Counted from the first letter of the stretch, positions 47,648 through 56,293 are shown. The stretch is 64,000 bases of DNA from Bacillus halotolerans (GCF_001517105.1 NZ_LPVF01000008.1:744001-808000), one strand, 5' to 3'. Numbers and translations: made by a program. The notes: generated by a model from the sequence alone, not told the origin.

Positions 47648-48376
47648 TTAGGAAAACTGATTCAAAATCAAAGACGTTAAAAGACCAAGAGCAGCAATTA
47701 ACCCTGTCATCGGACCGCTGTCTTCATATGCCTCGGGCATCATCGTGGATGCAATCATTGCGATGATGCCTCCGCCCGCAAAAGCGGCGATTGCCGACAT
47801 CATCTCCTCAGGAGCGCCATCGAGGACGTAATATCCTGACCATGAGGCAAAAATAGAAATCATCAATACCGCCGCCCAAAGCAGCAAGATTTTCGCCTTT
47901 GAATATCCGCTGTTCTTCATGCCGTCCGTACTGGACAGCCCTTCAGGTATATTGCTGATAAAAATCGCAATCACCAAAAGGAAGCTGACGGATTGTTTTT
48001 CAAGAAGGCTGGCTCCAATCATAATAGATTCGGGGACAGCATCCATGATGGTGCCGATAAAAATCGCGATCCCCCCGCCGCCTGCAGCTGCTTGTCCCGA
48101 TCTTTTTCTTTGTGACGCGCCTCTTTTCGAAACCGCGTAATCAAAAAGGGTAAACACGACAGCGCCTGCTATAAATCCGGCTCCTGTCGAGACAATTCCG
48201 CCATCCTTCACCGCGTCCTCAAGAAGTTCATAGGCAGCAGCGCCGATTAATACCCCTGTGCCAAAAGCCATGATATAACCGATGATACGCTTGCGAATCG
48301 GGAGAAACATAGACGCCAGCGCACCCAGCAAAACAGCAGAACCGGAAATCCCGCCCCACATCGCCGCATTCCACAT
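47648..48376 (-). CDS. ZIP-family metal transporter-like membrane protein
   Basis: A 242-residue polytopic protein with about eight helices and the ZIP-family helix-4 and helix-5 motifs: FIGTIMDAVPESIMIG and FISNIPEGLSS. The usual His of the HNxPEG metal site is replaced (SN-PEG), although the Pro-Glu pairs are retained. A Gly/Arg-rich loop (ASQRKRSGQAAAGGGG) separates helices 3 and 4. AAAGGAG lies 6 bases before the ATG. I do not recall this gene between msmX and yxkH in strain 168, and near-identical terminator repeats bracket it. It may move zinc or another divalent metal. Confidence 0.8.
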   Translation of the reverse strand: MWNAAMWGGISGSAVLLGALASMFLPIRKRIIGYIMAFGTGVLIGAAAYELLEDAVKDGGIVSTGAGFIAGAVVFTLFDYAVSKRGASQRKRSGQAAAGGGGIAIFIGTIMDAVPESIMIGASLLEKQSVSFLLVIAIFISNIPEGLSSTDGMKNSGYSKAKILLLWAAVLMISIFASWSGYYVLDGAPEEMMSAIAAFAGGGIIAMIASTMMPEAYEDSGPMTGLIAALGLLTSLILNQFS

Positions 48377-48449
48377 TTCTATCTCTCCTTTCTACAAACC
48401 ACTACCCGCCGCGGTTTTTGCTGTAAACCTTGAGATAGAGAGGGAATGC

Positions 48450-48478
48450 AAAAAACCGGACATCGCTCCATGTCCGGT
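48450..48478 (-). terminator. msmX terminator, copy B of the 29-bp repeat
   Basis: On the minus strand ACCGGACATGG AGCG ATGTCCGGT is followed by six T residues, just after msmX. It is the partner of the copy at 47614-47642. Confidence 0.85.
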
Positions 48479-48486
48479 TCTCCAGC

Positions 48487-49584
48487 TTAACGGATTCTGA
48501 TTTCAGTTTCACTGTCAAAGAAATGCCCTTTATTCATATCAAACGCAACTGTCAGCTCATCCCCTGACTGAATATCGAGACGGGCGTCGATCCTCGCAAT
48601 GAAATCCTGGTTATCGATTTGCGAATAAATCATGATTTCAGACCCCAGCAGCTCCGCAACATTGATTTTCGCTTTAATTGAAGAACTCTTATACGATTCC
48701 ACGACAATCAATTCATCATGAATATCCTCAGGGCGGATGCCGAAAATGACTTCTTTGCCAATGTAGCCTTTTTCACGAAGCACCTTCATTTTCCCCTCCG
48801 GCACACTCAACACGGAAGAACCGATTTTGATTGTGCCGTCAGACAGCTTCCCTTTGAAAAAGTTCATCGCTGGTGACCCGATAAAACCGCCAACGAATAC
48901 ATTTTCAGGGAATTCGTAAACATCCTTCGGCGTCCCGATCTGCTGGATTTTGCCGTCCTTCATAACCACAATCCGAGTCGCCATCGTCAATGCTTCTGTC
49001 TGATCATGCGTGACATAAATCGTGGTGGTTTGCAGCCTCTGGTGGAGTTTAATAATTTCCGCTCTCATTTGCACCCGAAGCTTTGCATCCAAGTTTGACA
49101 AAGGCTCATCCATCAAGAATACCTTTGCATCCCGCACGATCGCCCTTCCCAGCGCAACCCGCTGTCTCTGCCCGCCTGAGAGCGCTTTAGGTTTGCGGTG
49201 CAAATATTCTTCCAGCCCGAGAATTTTAGCGGCTTCCTCCACTCTTTTTTTGATTTCAGGCTTGGGCATTTTGCGGAGCTTCAGTCCGAATGCGATATTA
49301 TCGTATACCGTCATATGCGGATAGAGCGCGTAGTTCTGGAACACCATCGCGATATCCCTGTCCTTTGGCGCCACATCATTTACCCGTTTTCCTCCAATAT
49401 AAAAATCGCCTTTCGAAATTTCCTCAAGTCCTGCGACCATCCGCAGTGTCGTTGATTTGCCGCAGCCGGACGGGCCGACAAATACGATAAATTCCTTATC
49501 CGCAATGTGAAGATTAAAGTCGTCTACCGCCGCTTCCTTCTGATCATAATATTTATAAATGTGCTCCATCCGCAATTCAGCCAT
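48487..49584 (-). CDS. msmX: Multi-sugar ABC importer ATPase MsmX
   Basis: A 365-residue MalK-type ATPase: Walker A GPSGCGKST, signature LSGGQRQRVALGRAI, Walker B VFLMDEPLSNLD, and a C-terminal regulatory OB-fold domain (about 240-365). MsmX energises several sugar importers whose operons lack an ATPase (maltodextrins, arabinan, galactan, pectin fragments). It is monocistronic, with a cre just upstream of the start. Confidence 0.96.
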   Translation of the reverse strand: MAELRMEHIYKYYDQKEAAVDDFNLHIADKEFIVFVGPSGCGKSTTLRMVAGLEEISKGDFYIGGKRVNDVAPKDRDIAMVFQNYALYPHMTVYDNIAFGLKLRKMPKPEIKKRVEEAAKILGLEEYLHRKPKALSGGQRQRVALGRAIVRDAKVFLMDEPLSNLDAKLRVQMRAEIIKLHQRLQTTTIYVTHDQTEALTMATRIVVMKDGKIQQIGTPKDVYEFPENVFVGGFIGSPAMNFFKGKLSDGTIKIGSSVLSVPEGKMKVLREKGYIGKEVIFGIRPEDIHDELIVVESYKSSSIKAKINVAELLGSEIMIYSQIDNQDFIARIDARLDIQSGDELTVAFDMNKGHFFDSETEIRIR

Positions 49585-49604
49585 CTAACATCCCCCTTTG
49601 TTAT

Positions 49605-49618
49605 TGTAAACGCTTTCT
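49605..49618 (-). promoter_or_regulatory. cre-like site upstream of msmX
   Basis: The plus strand reads TGTAAACGCTTTCT, matching the cre consensus except for the final base. It lies about 20 bases before the msmX start codon. Confidence 0.6.
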
Positions 49619-49703
49619 TAAATCAAGTGTATCAGCATTTATCCGACACTGAAATGGGCAGCATTCATAAAATCACACGGCCGTTTTCGTGCATATTTCC
49701 AGT

Positions 49704-50597
49704 TTATTCTGAACCTTCGCTTTGCAGGCAGATAAAATACGCAAGCAGAGCGCCTGTATATGTTTTAATGTCTATTCCTGACCGCTCGATAAATTTATCA
49801 ATCCGGTACTGCAGGCTGTTGCGGTGCAGATGCAGTTTTTTCGCTGTTAATGTCACGTTTGAGCTGTTTTCGATAAACAGCTTGATTGTTTTTCTCAGCT
49901 CAGGTTCATTTTCAAATAATAGCTCGGCTTCTTCACTAAGCAGTGATTTCAGCTGTTCCTTTTCTTCCTCCAATAATAAAAAAGGGAACATGATATCAAA
50001 CGTCACACGCTGAACCTGCGGCAGCCGCTTTTCAGCGAATAGAAAATACGTTTGTTCACGGGCATAATGTTTTCGTAAGCGCTCATCTGTTTCATAAAAC
50101 CTTCCAGCGTAAAAACGGACACTGAAGTAGAAATCACTTTCAAGAACCCTGGCGAGCGACTCCAATTCGTCTTTCCCCGCTGCCGCTTCACTTTCCTGCT
50201 CGACAATCACGCCTCTGTCCTCATGCATCCAAACGATCACAAAAGACACCGGCCAAAAATGGCGCATCGCTTCCGCAAATGATGCCCGTTCAGTTTTGCC
50301 GATCAAATGAAAATGAATGAACCTTGTCCTCTTCTTGATATTCGGCGGCACTTCTCCTTGCGAGAATAGAAACGCAAACCACCTGTTTTCTTCCGGCGAT
50401 TTGAGAGACATGTGATCTGCCTCTTCCGCTAGCGTTAAAAATGACTGAAGCAGCAATGCCTCCTTTTGGCTGATCTCCGTTTTTGGGATCGAGATATATT
50501 TCTGACTGTTTTCATCAAAAAAACACAAGCAGTCTTCCTTTGTACAAAGCTTGTCAGACACAATCGAACCGGGATAAATAGCCAGCAGCGACTTCAT
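49704..50597 (-). CDS. yxkF: PucR/CdaR-type transcriptional regulator YxkF
   Basis: A 297-residue regulator with a C-terminal HTH of the PucR (HTH_30) type: NSSNVTLTAKKLHLHRNSLQYRIDKFIERSGIDI (about 250-285). The N-terminal ~230 residues are a sensory region without a domain I can name. Its target is unknown. It is in the same direction as msmX and yxkD but is separated from both by non-coding gaps. Confidence 0.85.
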   Translation of the reverse strand: MKSLLAIYPGSIVSDKLCTKEDCLCFFDENSQKYISIPKTEISQKEALLLQSFLTLAEEADHMSLKSPEENRWFAFLFSQGEVPPNIKKRTRFIHFHLIGKTERASFAEAMRHFWPVSFVIVWMHEDRGVIVEQESEAAAGKDELESLARVLESDFYFSVRFYAGRFYETDERLRKHYAREQTYFLFAEKRLPQVQRVTFDIMFPFLLLEEEKEQLKSLLSEEAELLFENEPELRKTIKLFIENSSNVTLTAKKLHLHRNSLQYRIDKFIERSGIDIKTYTGALLAYFICLQSEGSE

Positions 50598-50741
50598 ATG
50601 GTCTCCTCTCCTATGTAAGGATATGTATTTTCAGTATAAGGCGAAATGCACATGTTCTCCAGCTTCTTTTCGTATTAGATGGCCCTCTTTCGTTTACAGC
50701 AACGGCAATAAAGCGCGATACAGAAGCAATGGTTCTAAACA

Positions 50742-50772
50742 AATAGATCCCTCTGCGTCTGCGCAGAGGGAC
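50742..50772 (-). terminator. yxkD terminator
   Basis: CCCTCTGCG TCTG CGCAGAGGG forms a perfect stem directly after yxkD. The following U-tract is interrupted (ATCTATTTG). Confidence 0.65.
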
Positions 50773-50776
50773 CTCC

Positions 50777-51613
50777 TTATTTTGAAATATCCACAAACCC
50801 TTCACCAAACACATCGCGCACATCATGAACGATCACAAACGCTTTTTTGTCACAGCTTCTGATGATTTTCTTCAGCATAGAAAGCTCCTGTTTGTTAATG
50901 ACGATGTACAAAATCTCTTTTGACTCGCCCGTATAATTTCCCTTTCCTGATAAAATGGTGACGCCCCGATCCATCAGCGTATTAACCTGCTCGGCAATCT
51001 CACCTTTATTTTCCGATATGACAGTAATCGCTTTTTTCGTATTCAGGCCTTCAATAATAAAGTCCATCACTTTTGTTCCGATATACAGCATCACAATCGT
51101 AAACATCATTTTTTCCGCACCAATAATAAAATAAGAGCTGAAGACAACAATTAAATCAAAAAAGAGCAGGGCGTAACTGATATTCCAATCTAAATATTTA
51201 TTGGCAATTCTGGCCAAGATGGCGGAACCGGCTGTTGTGCCGCCGACCCGAATGATCATGCCGATCCCGACACCCGCAAACACCCCTGCGAAAATCGTGT
51301 TAATGATCAGCTCATCAGACGGTGTGCTCCACCCGTGTGTCAAATGCAGAAAAAGCGAGTTTGCTGCCACGGCGATAATCGTATAAACCGTGGTTTTCCC
51401 GTCGAGAAATTTATATCCGATCAATAGCAGAAAAGCGTTTAATATAAAGTTTGTCACCCCGGGAGACCATTGAAACACATAATACAAAATCAGCGTAATC
51501 CCCGTAACGCCGCCTTCCCCAAGATCATTGGGAATCGCGAATAAATTCACAGCAAGCGCGAAGAAAAAAGCGCCAATCACAAGCATCAGCACATCAAGCA
51601 TTTTCTTTTTCAT
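50777..51613 (-). CDS. yxkD: YitT-family membrane protein YxkD
   Basis: A 278-residue protein of the YitT/DUF161 family: about five or six transmembrane helices (1-180) with the FAIPNDLGEGGVTGI and RVGGTTAGSAILAR family segments, then a cytosolic DUF2179 domain (about 200-278, VTILSGKGNYTGESKEILYIVI). The start ATG at 51613 follows AAGGAG. It sits behind a ykkC-yxkD leader RNA. Its transport substrate is unknown; the riboswitch suggests a link to guanidine or related metabolites. Confidence 0.92.
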   Translation of the reverse strand: MKKKMLDVLMLVIGAFFFALAVNLFAIPNDLGEGGVTGITLILYYVFQWSPGVTNFILNAFLLLIGYKFLDGKTTVYTIIAVAANSLFLHLTHGWSTPSDELIINTIFAGVFAGVGIGMIIRVGGTTAGSAILARIANKYLDWNISYALLFFDLIVVFSSYFIIGAEKMMFTIVMLYIGTKVMDFIIEGLNTKKAITVISENKGEIAEQVNTLMDRGVTILSGKGNYTGESKEILYIVINKQELSMLKKIIRSCDKKAFVIVHDVRDVFGEGFVDISK

Positions 51614-51644
51614 CACAGAACACTCCTTCTTCAGATAGTATCAA

Positions 51645-51785
51645 CAAAAAAACCCAGGAGTACGCTCTCGCAAAAGAGCAGAAACTCCTGGGCTTTTATC
51701 CCACCGTGTCATAACAGCCAGACTGTTATGTGTTTTCTCTCGGTCACAGGCCAATATGCATTGCGGAACCCTAGAAAACCAATGT
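51645..51785 (-). promoter_or_regulatory. ykkC-yxkD leader (guanidine-I riboswitch family) of yxkD
   Basis: On the minus strand the conserved elements appear in order: CTAGGGTTCCG (about 51773), GACCGAGAGAAAACACA (about 51745), ACGGTGGGA and AAAAGCCCAGGAGT (about 51705-51680). The last strand pairs with TACTCCTGGG to form the terminator at 51647-51690. This matches the ykkC-yxkD class; most members sense guanidine and some subtypes sense ppGpp or PRPP. I assign the class confidently, the ligand less so. Confidence 0.88.
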
Positions 51786-52005
51786 TTTAGCATATCCTTT
51801 TCACTTTCCAATATTAGCATTATAAGGGACTGAGCAAATTGGTTCAAGGGGTATTTGCGGAGATTTAAGTGCAAGTTAAAATTCAAGAAAATACAAATTA
51901 GCTATTAACATATGAATCATATAGACGATAAGAAAATAAGCATATATTTTCACAAGAAAATATAGCTAACAATGATAAATAATATAATAAATTGATAATT
52001 TTGTA

Positions 52006-52034
52006 TTGACTAAGTGAAATAATATAGGCATTAT
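52006..52034 (+). promoter_or_regulatory. Possible promoter of yxkC
   Basis: TTGACT (52006-52011), 17 bases, then CATTAT (52029-52034), within an AT-rich gap. The stretch 51790-52005 shows nothing else. Confidence 0.45.
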
Positions 52035-52077
52035 AGTACATATGTTTTGTGTATTTAATGACATAGGAGGAAATATA

Positions 52078-52719
52078 ATGGCAGGAAAACTAGTCCCTTG
52101 TAAAGCTTGCGGTCAAGAAATTGCAAAAGGTGTAAAAAAATGTCCTAACTGTGGTAAGGATCAGCGTAACTTTTTTATGAGACATAAAATTATTACGTTT
52201 ATTCTGGCAGTTGTTGTCATCATTATTATCGGTAATGTTATTGGCGGCGGAGGCGATTCAGAAGCCACTTCCAAAACATCAAGCAGCAGCAAAGCTGAAA
52301 CTGAAAAAACATACAATATCGGTGATACTGTTAAGACTGAGAAAACTGAAGTGACAGTTACAAAAGTAGAAGACAGAGATTCTGTTGGCACTCAATATAT
52401 TGAAAAGAAAGCATCTGATGGAGGTACTATTGTAGCTGTTCAATATACAATTAAAAACGTATCCAAAAAGCCGATAAGTTCTTTTTCAATTCCAACTGCT
52501 AAATTGGTTGATGGTGATGGCACTTCTTATGATTCTGATATTGATGCTTCTTCAACCTATGCAACTGAGACAAAAGTTGATAACTCTAAAATATTGAGTG
52601 ATCTAAATCCTAATATTAAAGTAACAGATGTGAAAGCTTTTGAAGTCGACAAGGAAGCTTATGCAAAAGGAACTTGGAAACTCAAATTCAGCAATGATGT
52701 GATTGTGAAAATCAAATAA
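52078..52719 (+). CDS. yxkC: YxkC, zinc-ribbon membrane-anchored protein with extracellular DUF4352-like domain
   Basis: A 213-residue protein. It has an N-terminal zinc ribbon with two Cys pairs (PCKACGQ and CPNCGK), one transmembrane helix (about 38-57), a Ser/Glu-rich linker and a C-terminal immunoglobulin-like domain (about 75-213; VAVQYTIKNVSKKPISSF). That domain resembles DUF4352 domains of surface lipoproteins. The orientation is probably with the ribbon inside and the C-domain outside. AGGAGG lies 8 bases before the ATG. Function unknown. Confidence 0.85.
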   Translation: MAGKLVPCKACGQEIAKGVKKCPNCGKDQRNFFMRHKIITFILAVVVIIIIGNVIGGGGDSEATSKTSSSSKAETEKTYNIGDTVKTEKTEVTVTKVEDRDSVGTQYIEKKASDGGTIVAVQYTIKNVSKKPISSFSIPTAKLVDGDGTSYDSDIDASSTYATETKVDNSKILSDLNPNIKVTDVKAFEVDKEAYAKGTWKLKFSNDVIVKIK

Positions 52720-52724
52720 TAGCA

Positions 52725-52757
52725 GACAAGGGTGCCTTAACAGGCACCCTTGTTCTC
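52725..52757 (+). terminator. yxkC terminator
   Basis: ACAAGGGTGCC TTAACA GGCACCCTTGT is followed by a short T-rich tail. Confidence 0.82.
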
Positions 52758-52788
52758 TAAAAAAGGCCTTCTCTGTTGAGAAGGCCTC
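52758..52788 (-). terminator. galE terminator
   Basis: On the minus strand AGGCCTTCTC AACA GAGAAGGCCT is followed by six T residues. Confidence 0.85.
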
Positions 52789-52793
52789 CATTC

Positions 52794-53813
52794 TTATTTC
52801 AGACTCTTATACCCATTCACATTCGAAGACTGCCATCTCCAAGAATCGGCACACATTTCTTCAAGGCCTCTTTTTGCCTCCCAGCCCAGTTCCCGCTTGG
52901 CTTTTGCAGGATCTGCGAAGCAGGTGGCAATGTCTCCGGGGCGTCGGTCCGCAAATTGATACGGAACCTCTTTCCCTGATACTTTTTCAAAGGCTTTGAC
53001 CATTTCAAGCACACTGTAGCCCGTGCCTGTTCCGAGGTTGTATGCATCAGCTCCGGTGGAGTTCAATACTTTTTCCAGCGCCTTGACGTGGCCTTCTGCG
53101 AGATCGACGACATGAATATAATCGCGTACGCCTGTCCCGTCTTTGGTCGGATAATCATTTCCGAATACGCTTAACTGCTCCAGCTTGCCAACGGCTACCT
53201 GTGCCACATATGGCATCAGGTTATTTGGAATGCCGTTCGGATCTTCACCGATTCGTCCGCTCGGATGCGCGCCGAATGGATTAAAGTAGCGCAGCAGGGC
53301 AACGCTCCACTCATTGTCAGCCGTATGCAAATCACGCAAAATTTGTTCAAGCATGAGCTTCGTCTGTCCATAAGGGTTTGTTGCACCTAATGGAAAGTCC
53401 TCCGTAATCGGTGACGTTTCCGGTACGCCGTATACCGTTGCGGAAGAACTGAATACGATTTTCTTAACGCCGTATTTCTCCATGATTTCACATAAAATAA
53501 AGGTTCCCGTGAGATTGTTATGATAATATTTGAGCGGAATCGCAACAGACTCTCCGACTGCTTTTAAACCCGCAAAATGAATCACAGCCTCAATCTCGTT
53601 TTCTGCAAAAACCGAATCTACCGCTTCCCGATCCAATAGATCCGCTTCATAGAACGTTAACTCTTTTCCCGTAATCTCTTTGACACGATTCAGCGCCTCA
53701 GCTGAACTGTTGGACAAATTATCAAGAACGACAATCTCATAGCCGCTGTTCAATAACTCCACACATGTGTGGCTTCCGATGTATCCCGCGCCGCCTGTAA
53801 CAAGTATTGCCAT
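52794..53813 (-). CDS. galE: UDP-glucose 4-epimerase GalE
   Basis: A 339-residue extended SDR that interconverts UDP-glucose and UDP-galactose (and probably the N-acetyl forms). NAD-binding [11 protein letters not shown] is at the N-terminus, the catalytic Tyr/Lys in NPYGQTK, with a Ser in [17 protein letters not shown] precedes the ATG. It is convergent with yxkC. In strain 168 I recall yxkA, yxjO, yxjN and yxjM on its far side; here they are missing. Confidence 0.96.
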   Translation of the reverse strand: MAILVTGGAGYIGSHTCVELLNSGYEIVVLDNLSNSSAEALNRVKEITGKELTFYEADLLDREAVDSVFAENEIEAVIHFAGLKAVGESVAIPLKYYHNNLTGTFILCEIMEKYGVKKIVFSSSATVYGVPETSPITEDFPLGATNPYGQTKLMLEQILRDLHTADNEWSVALLRYFNPFGAHPSGRIGEDPNGIPNNLMPYVAQVAVGKLEQLSVFGNDYPTKDGTGVRDYIHVVDLAEGHVKALEKVLNSTGADAYNLGTGTGYSVLEMVKAFEKVSGKEVPYQFADRRPGDIATCFADPAKAKRELGWEAKRGLEEMCADSWRWQSSNVNGYKSLK

Positions 53814-54059
53814 GATGTAAACCCTCCTAAAAAATGACCTGTTTTTATTATATAGTGTTTAGAACCGGGCTACATCCATTTTTAAGAAGTTTAATCGTTT
53901 ATTAATAGTTTCTTCATATTTCATCTTAAACCCTTGTGATTAATTCGGTAGATCTTTCAGCGAGAATATGCCCTTTTATTTTTTAAGAACTGCCCATATA
54001 TTTTTATTGTATTTATTCTTATTATTATATCGATGTACCGGGAAAGAACTGTAAAGCCT
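53814..54059. other. AT-rich gap upstream of galE with no gene
   Basis: The first 30 bases hold the galE ribosome-binding site. The rest is AT-rich, with TTATTAT tracts, and shows no plausible coding sequence. It is the presumed deletion junction between galE and the yxjL remnant. Confidence 0.5.
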
Positions 54060-54460
54060 GGGAAACTGCCCGCTGTTGCTGTTATGTCCAAATGCCGTTC
54101 TGCTCAGGTATCGAAGCGGCGAAAGACATTATGTCCATACCCAGATACAAAGATCGTCATTTTAACGACCGTTGACAATGAAGAATACGTATTTGAAGGC
54201 AGCCGCTAAAATCATCAGTGAGACATTCCGCTGCAAAGCAACAGCCTCATGCTGAAGAGCTGGCAGAGCCGTTTACCAAAGGAGAGCTTGAGGTTCTTCA
54301 GCAAATGGCCTATGGCTTGAGAAATGAGGATATTGCCGACAAGCTTTTTGTCAGTGAAAGCACCGTCAAAACCCATGTGCATCGAATTCTGCAAAAATGC
54401 AATGCCCAAGACCGGACTCAGGCAGTCGTTTTTGCCATTCGAAACGGCATTGTGAATTAG
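54060..54460 (+). pseudogene. yxjL: Remnant of a LuxR/NarL-type response regulator (YxjL)
   Basis: Pieces of a response regulator occur in three reading frames. VQMPFCSGIEAAKDIM (about 54086-54133) covers the receiver phosphorylation loop. PDTKIVILTTVDNEEYVFEG (54141-54200) covers the following strand and Thr switch, and ends in a TAA at about 54207. A continuous stretch from 54218 to 54460 encodes the C-terminal HTH (LTKGELEVLQ-like, then LFVSESTVKTHVHRILQKC). The N-terminus and phosphorylated Asp region are missing or scrambled. No histidine kinase remains nearby. A truncated HTH-only protein could be made from a GTG at 54218, but there is no good ribosome-binding site. Confidence 0.85.
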
Positions 54461-54509
54461 ATATCTCTCATCCCGGCATGGTAGAATAAAACAAAGGAGA
54501 TGATTGGAA

Positions 54510-55742
54510 ATGAAAGAAGAAATCATTGAACGGTTTACTACATACGTAAAGGTCGACACACAGTCCGATGAATCCGCCGACACTTGCCCTTCCACACCCG
54601 GCCAATTGACGTTAGGAAACATGCTTGTCGATGAATTGAAGTCAATCGGCATGCAGGATGCAGCCATTGATGAAAACGGCTATGTCATGGCGACCCTTCC
54701 TTCCAACACTGACAAAGACGTGCCGACGATCGGCTTTCTCGCCCACGTCGACACCGCCACAGACTTTACCGGCAAAAATGTAAATCCGCAAATCGTTGAA
54801 AGCTACGATGGAAAAGACATCACGCTCAACGAAAAGCTGCAGGTCATCCTATCGCCTGATCAATTCCCTGAACTGTCGGGCTACAAAGGCCACACCCTGA
54901 TCACCACAGACGGTACAACCCTTCTCGGCGCTGACAATAAGGCTGGCATCGCCGAAATCATGACAGCCATGGATTATCTCATCAAACATCCTGAAATCAA
55001 GCACGGCACCATCAGAGTTGCATTTACACCTGATGAAGAAATCGGCAGAGGCCCGCACAAATTTGATGTTGGGCGATTCAATGCCTCCTTTGCCTATACC
55101 GTTGACGGCGGCCCGCTCGGTGAGCTTGAATATGAAAGCTTCAATGCAGCCGCGGCGAAAATCACGATCAAAGGCAACAATGTACATCCCGGCACGGCAA
55201 AGGGCAAAATGGTCAACTCTGCGAAGATCGCAATGAAGCTGAACAGCATGCTGCCGGCAGATGAGGCACCTGAATATACAGAGGGCTACGAAGGCTTCTA
55301 TCACCTGCTTTCCATTCAGGGAGATGTAGAAGAGACCAAGCTCCACTACATTATCAGAGACTTTGACAAAAACATCTTCCAAAACAGAAAAGAAACCATG
55401 CAGCGCATCGTTGAAGAGCTCCAGAACGAATACGGACAAAATCGCATTCAGCTTGATATGAACGATCAATACTACAACATGAGGGAAAAAATTGAGCCTG
55501 TCATCGAAATCGTCAATACTGCCAAACAAGCGATGGAAAACCTCGGCATCGAACCGAAAATCTCTCCGATCCGCGGCGGCACGGACGGTTCGCAGCTTTC
55601 CTATATGGGACTCCCAACGCCGAACATCTTTACCGGCGGAGAAAACTTTCACGGCAAATTTGAATACATCTCAGCCGACAACATGGTCAAAGCCGTAAAT
55701 GTCATCGTTGAGATTGCAAAGCTGTTTGAAGAACAGGCGTAA
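54510..55742 (+). CDS. pepT: Peptidase T (tripeptidase)
   Basis: A 410-residue M20B metallopeptidase that releases the N-terminal residue from tripeptides in the cytosol. Metal-site segments: GFLAHVDTA (His, Asp), GADNKAG (Asp), [10 protein letters not shown] (Glu-Glu), [11 protein letters not shown], and the C-terminal [12 protein letters not shown] (His). AAAGGAG lies 9 bases before the ATG at 54510. It is intact. In strain 168 it follows yxjL directly, as here. Confidence 0.95.
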   Translation: MKEEIIERFTTYVKVDTQSDESADTCPSTPGQLTLGNMLVDELKSIGMQDAAIDENGYVMATLPSNTDKDVPTIGFLAHVDTATDFTGKNVNPQIVESYDGKDITLNEKLQVILSPDQFPELSGYKGHTLITTDGTTLLGADNKAGIAEIMTAMDYLIKHPEIKHGTIRVAFTPDEEIGRGPHKFDVGRFNASFAYTVDGGPLGELEYESFNAAAAKITIKGNNVHPGTAKGKMVNSAKIAMKLNSMLPADEAPEYTEGYEGFYHLLSIQGDVEETKLHYIIRDFDKNIFQNRKETMQRIVEELQNEYGQNRIQLDMNDQYYNMREKIEPVIEIVNTAKQAMENLGIEPKISPIRGGTDGSQLSYMGLPTPNIFTGGENFHGKFEYISADNMVKAVNVIVEIAKLFEEQA

Positions 55743-55746
55743 GCTG

Positions 55747-55779
55747 AAAAACCAGTCCAAAAAAGGACTGGTTTTTTTG
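55747..55779 (+). terminator. pepT terminator
   Basis: AAAACCAGTCC AAAAAA GGACTGGTTTT followed by T residues. Confidence 0.88.
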
Positions 55780-55787
55780 CGTGAAAA

Positions 55788-55814
55788 TGAAACATTTTAA
55801 AAGCTCTGTCCGTA
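55788..55814 (+). promoter_or_regulatory. ECF (SigW-like) promoter of a small cationic peptide gene
   Basis: TGAAAC (55788-55793), 17 bases, then CGTA (55811-55814). Both boxes are SigW consensus with an allowed spacing. It lies 36 bases before the peptide start and directly after the pepT terminator. yxjI, a close neighbour, is a SigW target in strain 168 as I recall. Confidence 0.7.
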
Positions 55815-55849
55815 AAACAACTATCAACGGATGAGGAGGAAATGCAAAG

Positions 55850-55975
55850 ATGAAGAACACAATTGCCGCAAAAAGCCTGTTCAAAAAATGGATGATTTCC
55901 CGCCCGCTCAAAATGCAAACAAAACGATCAAACCCATTTAAAAAAATAAGAAGAATGTTCAAACGCTTTTTCTGA
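55850..55975 (+). CDS. Small, highly cationic 41-residue peptide
   Basis: A 41-residue peptide starting MKNTIAAKSLFKKW and ending KKIRRMFKRFF. It contains 9 Lys and 5 Arg and no Asp or Glu, so its net charge is about +14. Phe, Ile, Met and Trp are interspersed, as in amphipathic membrane-active helices. It has no signal peptide or Cys. GAGGAGGAA lies about 10 bases before the ATG, an ECF promoter is upstream and a terminator follows, which supports a real gene. I do not recognise a family. It could be a membrane-active or nucleic-acid-binding peptide; no function is shown. Confidence 0.6.
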   Translation: MKNTIAAKSLFKKWMISRPLKMQTKRSNPFKKIRRMFKRFF

Positions 55976-56011
55976 CCCTTCGCCGGACTCCCCTCAAATC
56001 AGCCAACCATT

Positions 56012-56050
56012 CCAAATTTCCGCCCAAATGCTCCGTAATTTGGGTTTTTT
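56012..56050 (+). terminator. Terminator after the cationic peptide gene
   Basis: CCAAATT (56012-56018) pairs with AATTTGG (56037-56043), followed by six T residues. The loop is long and contains a second CCCAAAT that could pair instead. Confidence 0.65.
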
Positions 56051-56293
56051 GTGTTCAATTCCTCAAAATAGGGTATACATCAAACAAAGAAGAACACATT
56101 ATCCATATATAGTTAATTTGAATTACAGAAATTTAGGTTAAAAGTTATATAAAGGAATTCATTTTAACGTCGATAGTAACTATAGAACCAATCAAAAGGA
56201 AAAACACCAGCTTAATGTAAGACTATTTTCAGGTCATGGGCGAAAAGAATTTTTGAGGAACACACATTTATTATTATTTGATTTAGAATTTTT
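56051..56293. other. AT-rich gap with no recognisable gene
   Basis: I see no plausible coding sequence, long repeat or RNA motif here. The base composition (long A/T runs, few G/C clusters) contrasts with flanking genes and may represent decayed sequence. Confidence 0.4.

Noticed and set aside
49507..50013. A 168-codon plus-strand frame over msmX start and yxkF end
   Set aside because: It is antisense to two well-supported genes and lacks a ribosome-binding site.
54849..55652. A 267-codon minus-strand frame opposite pepT
   Set aside because: It lies entirely within pepT, which has all M20 motifs. The antisense translation has no coherent domain.
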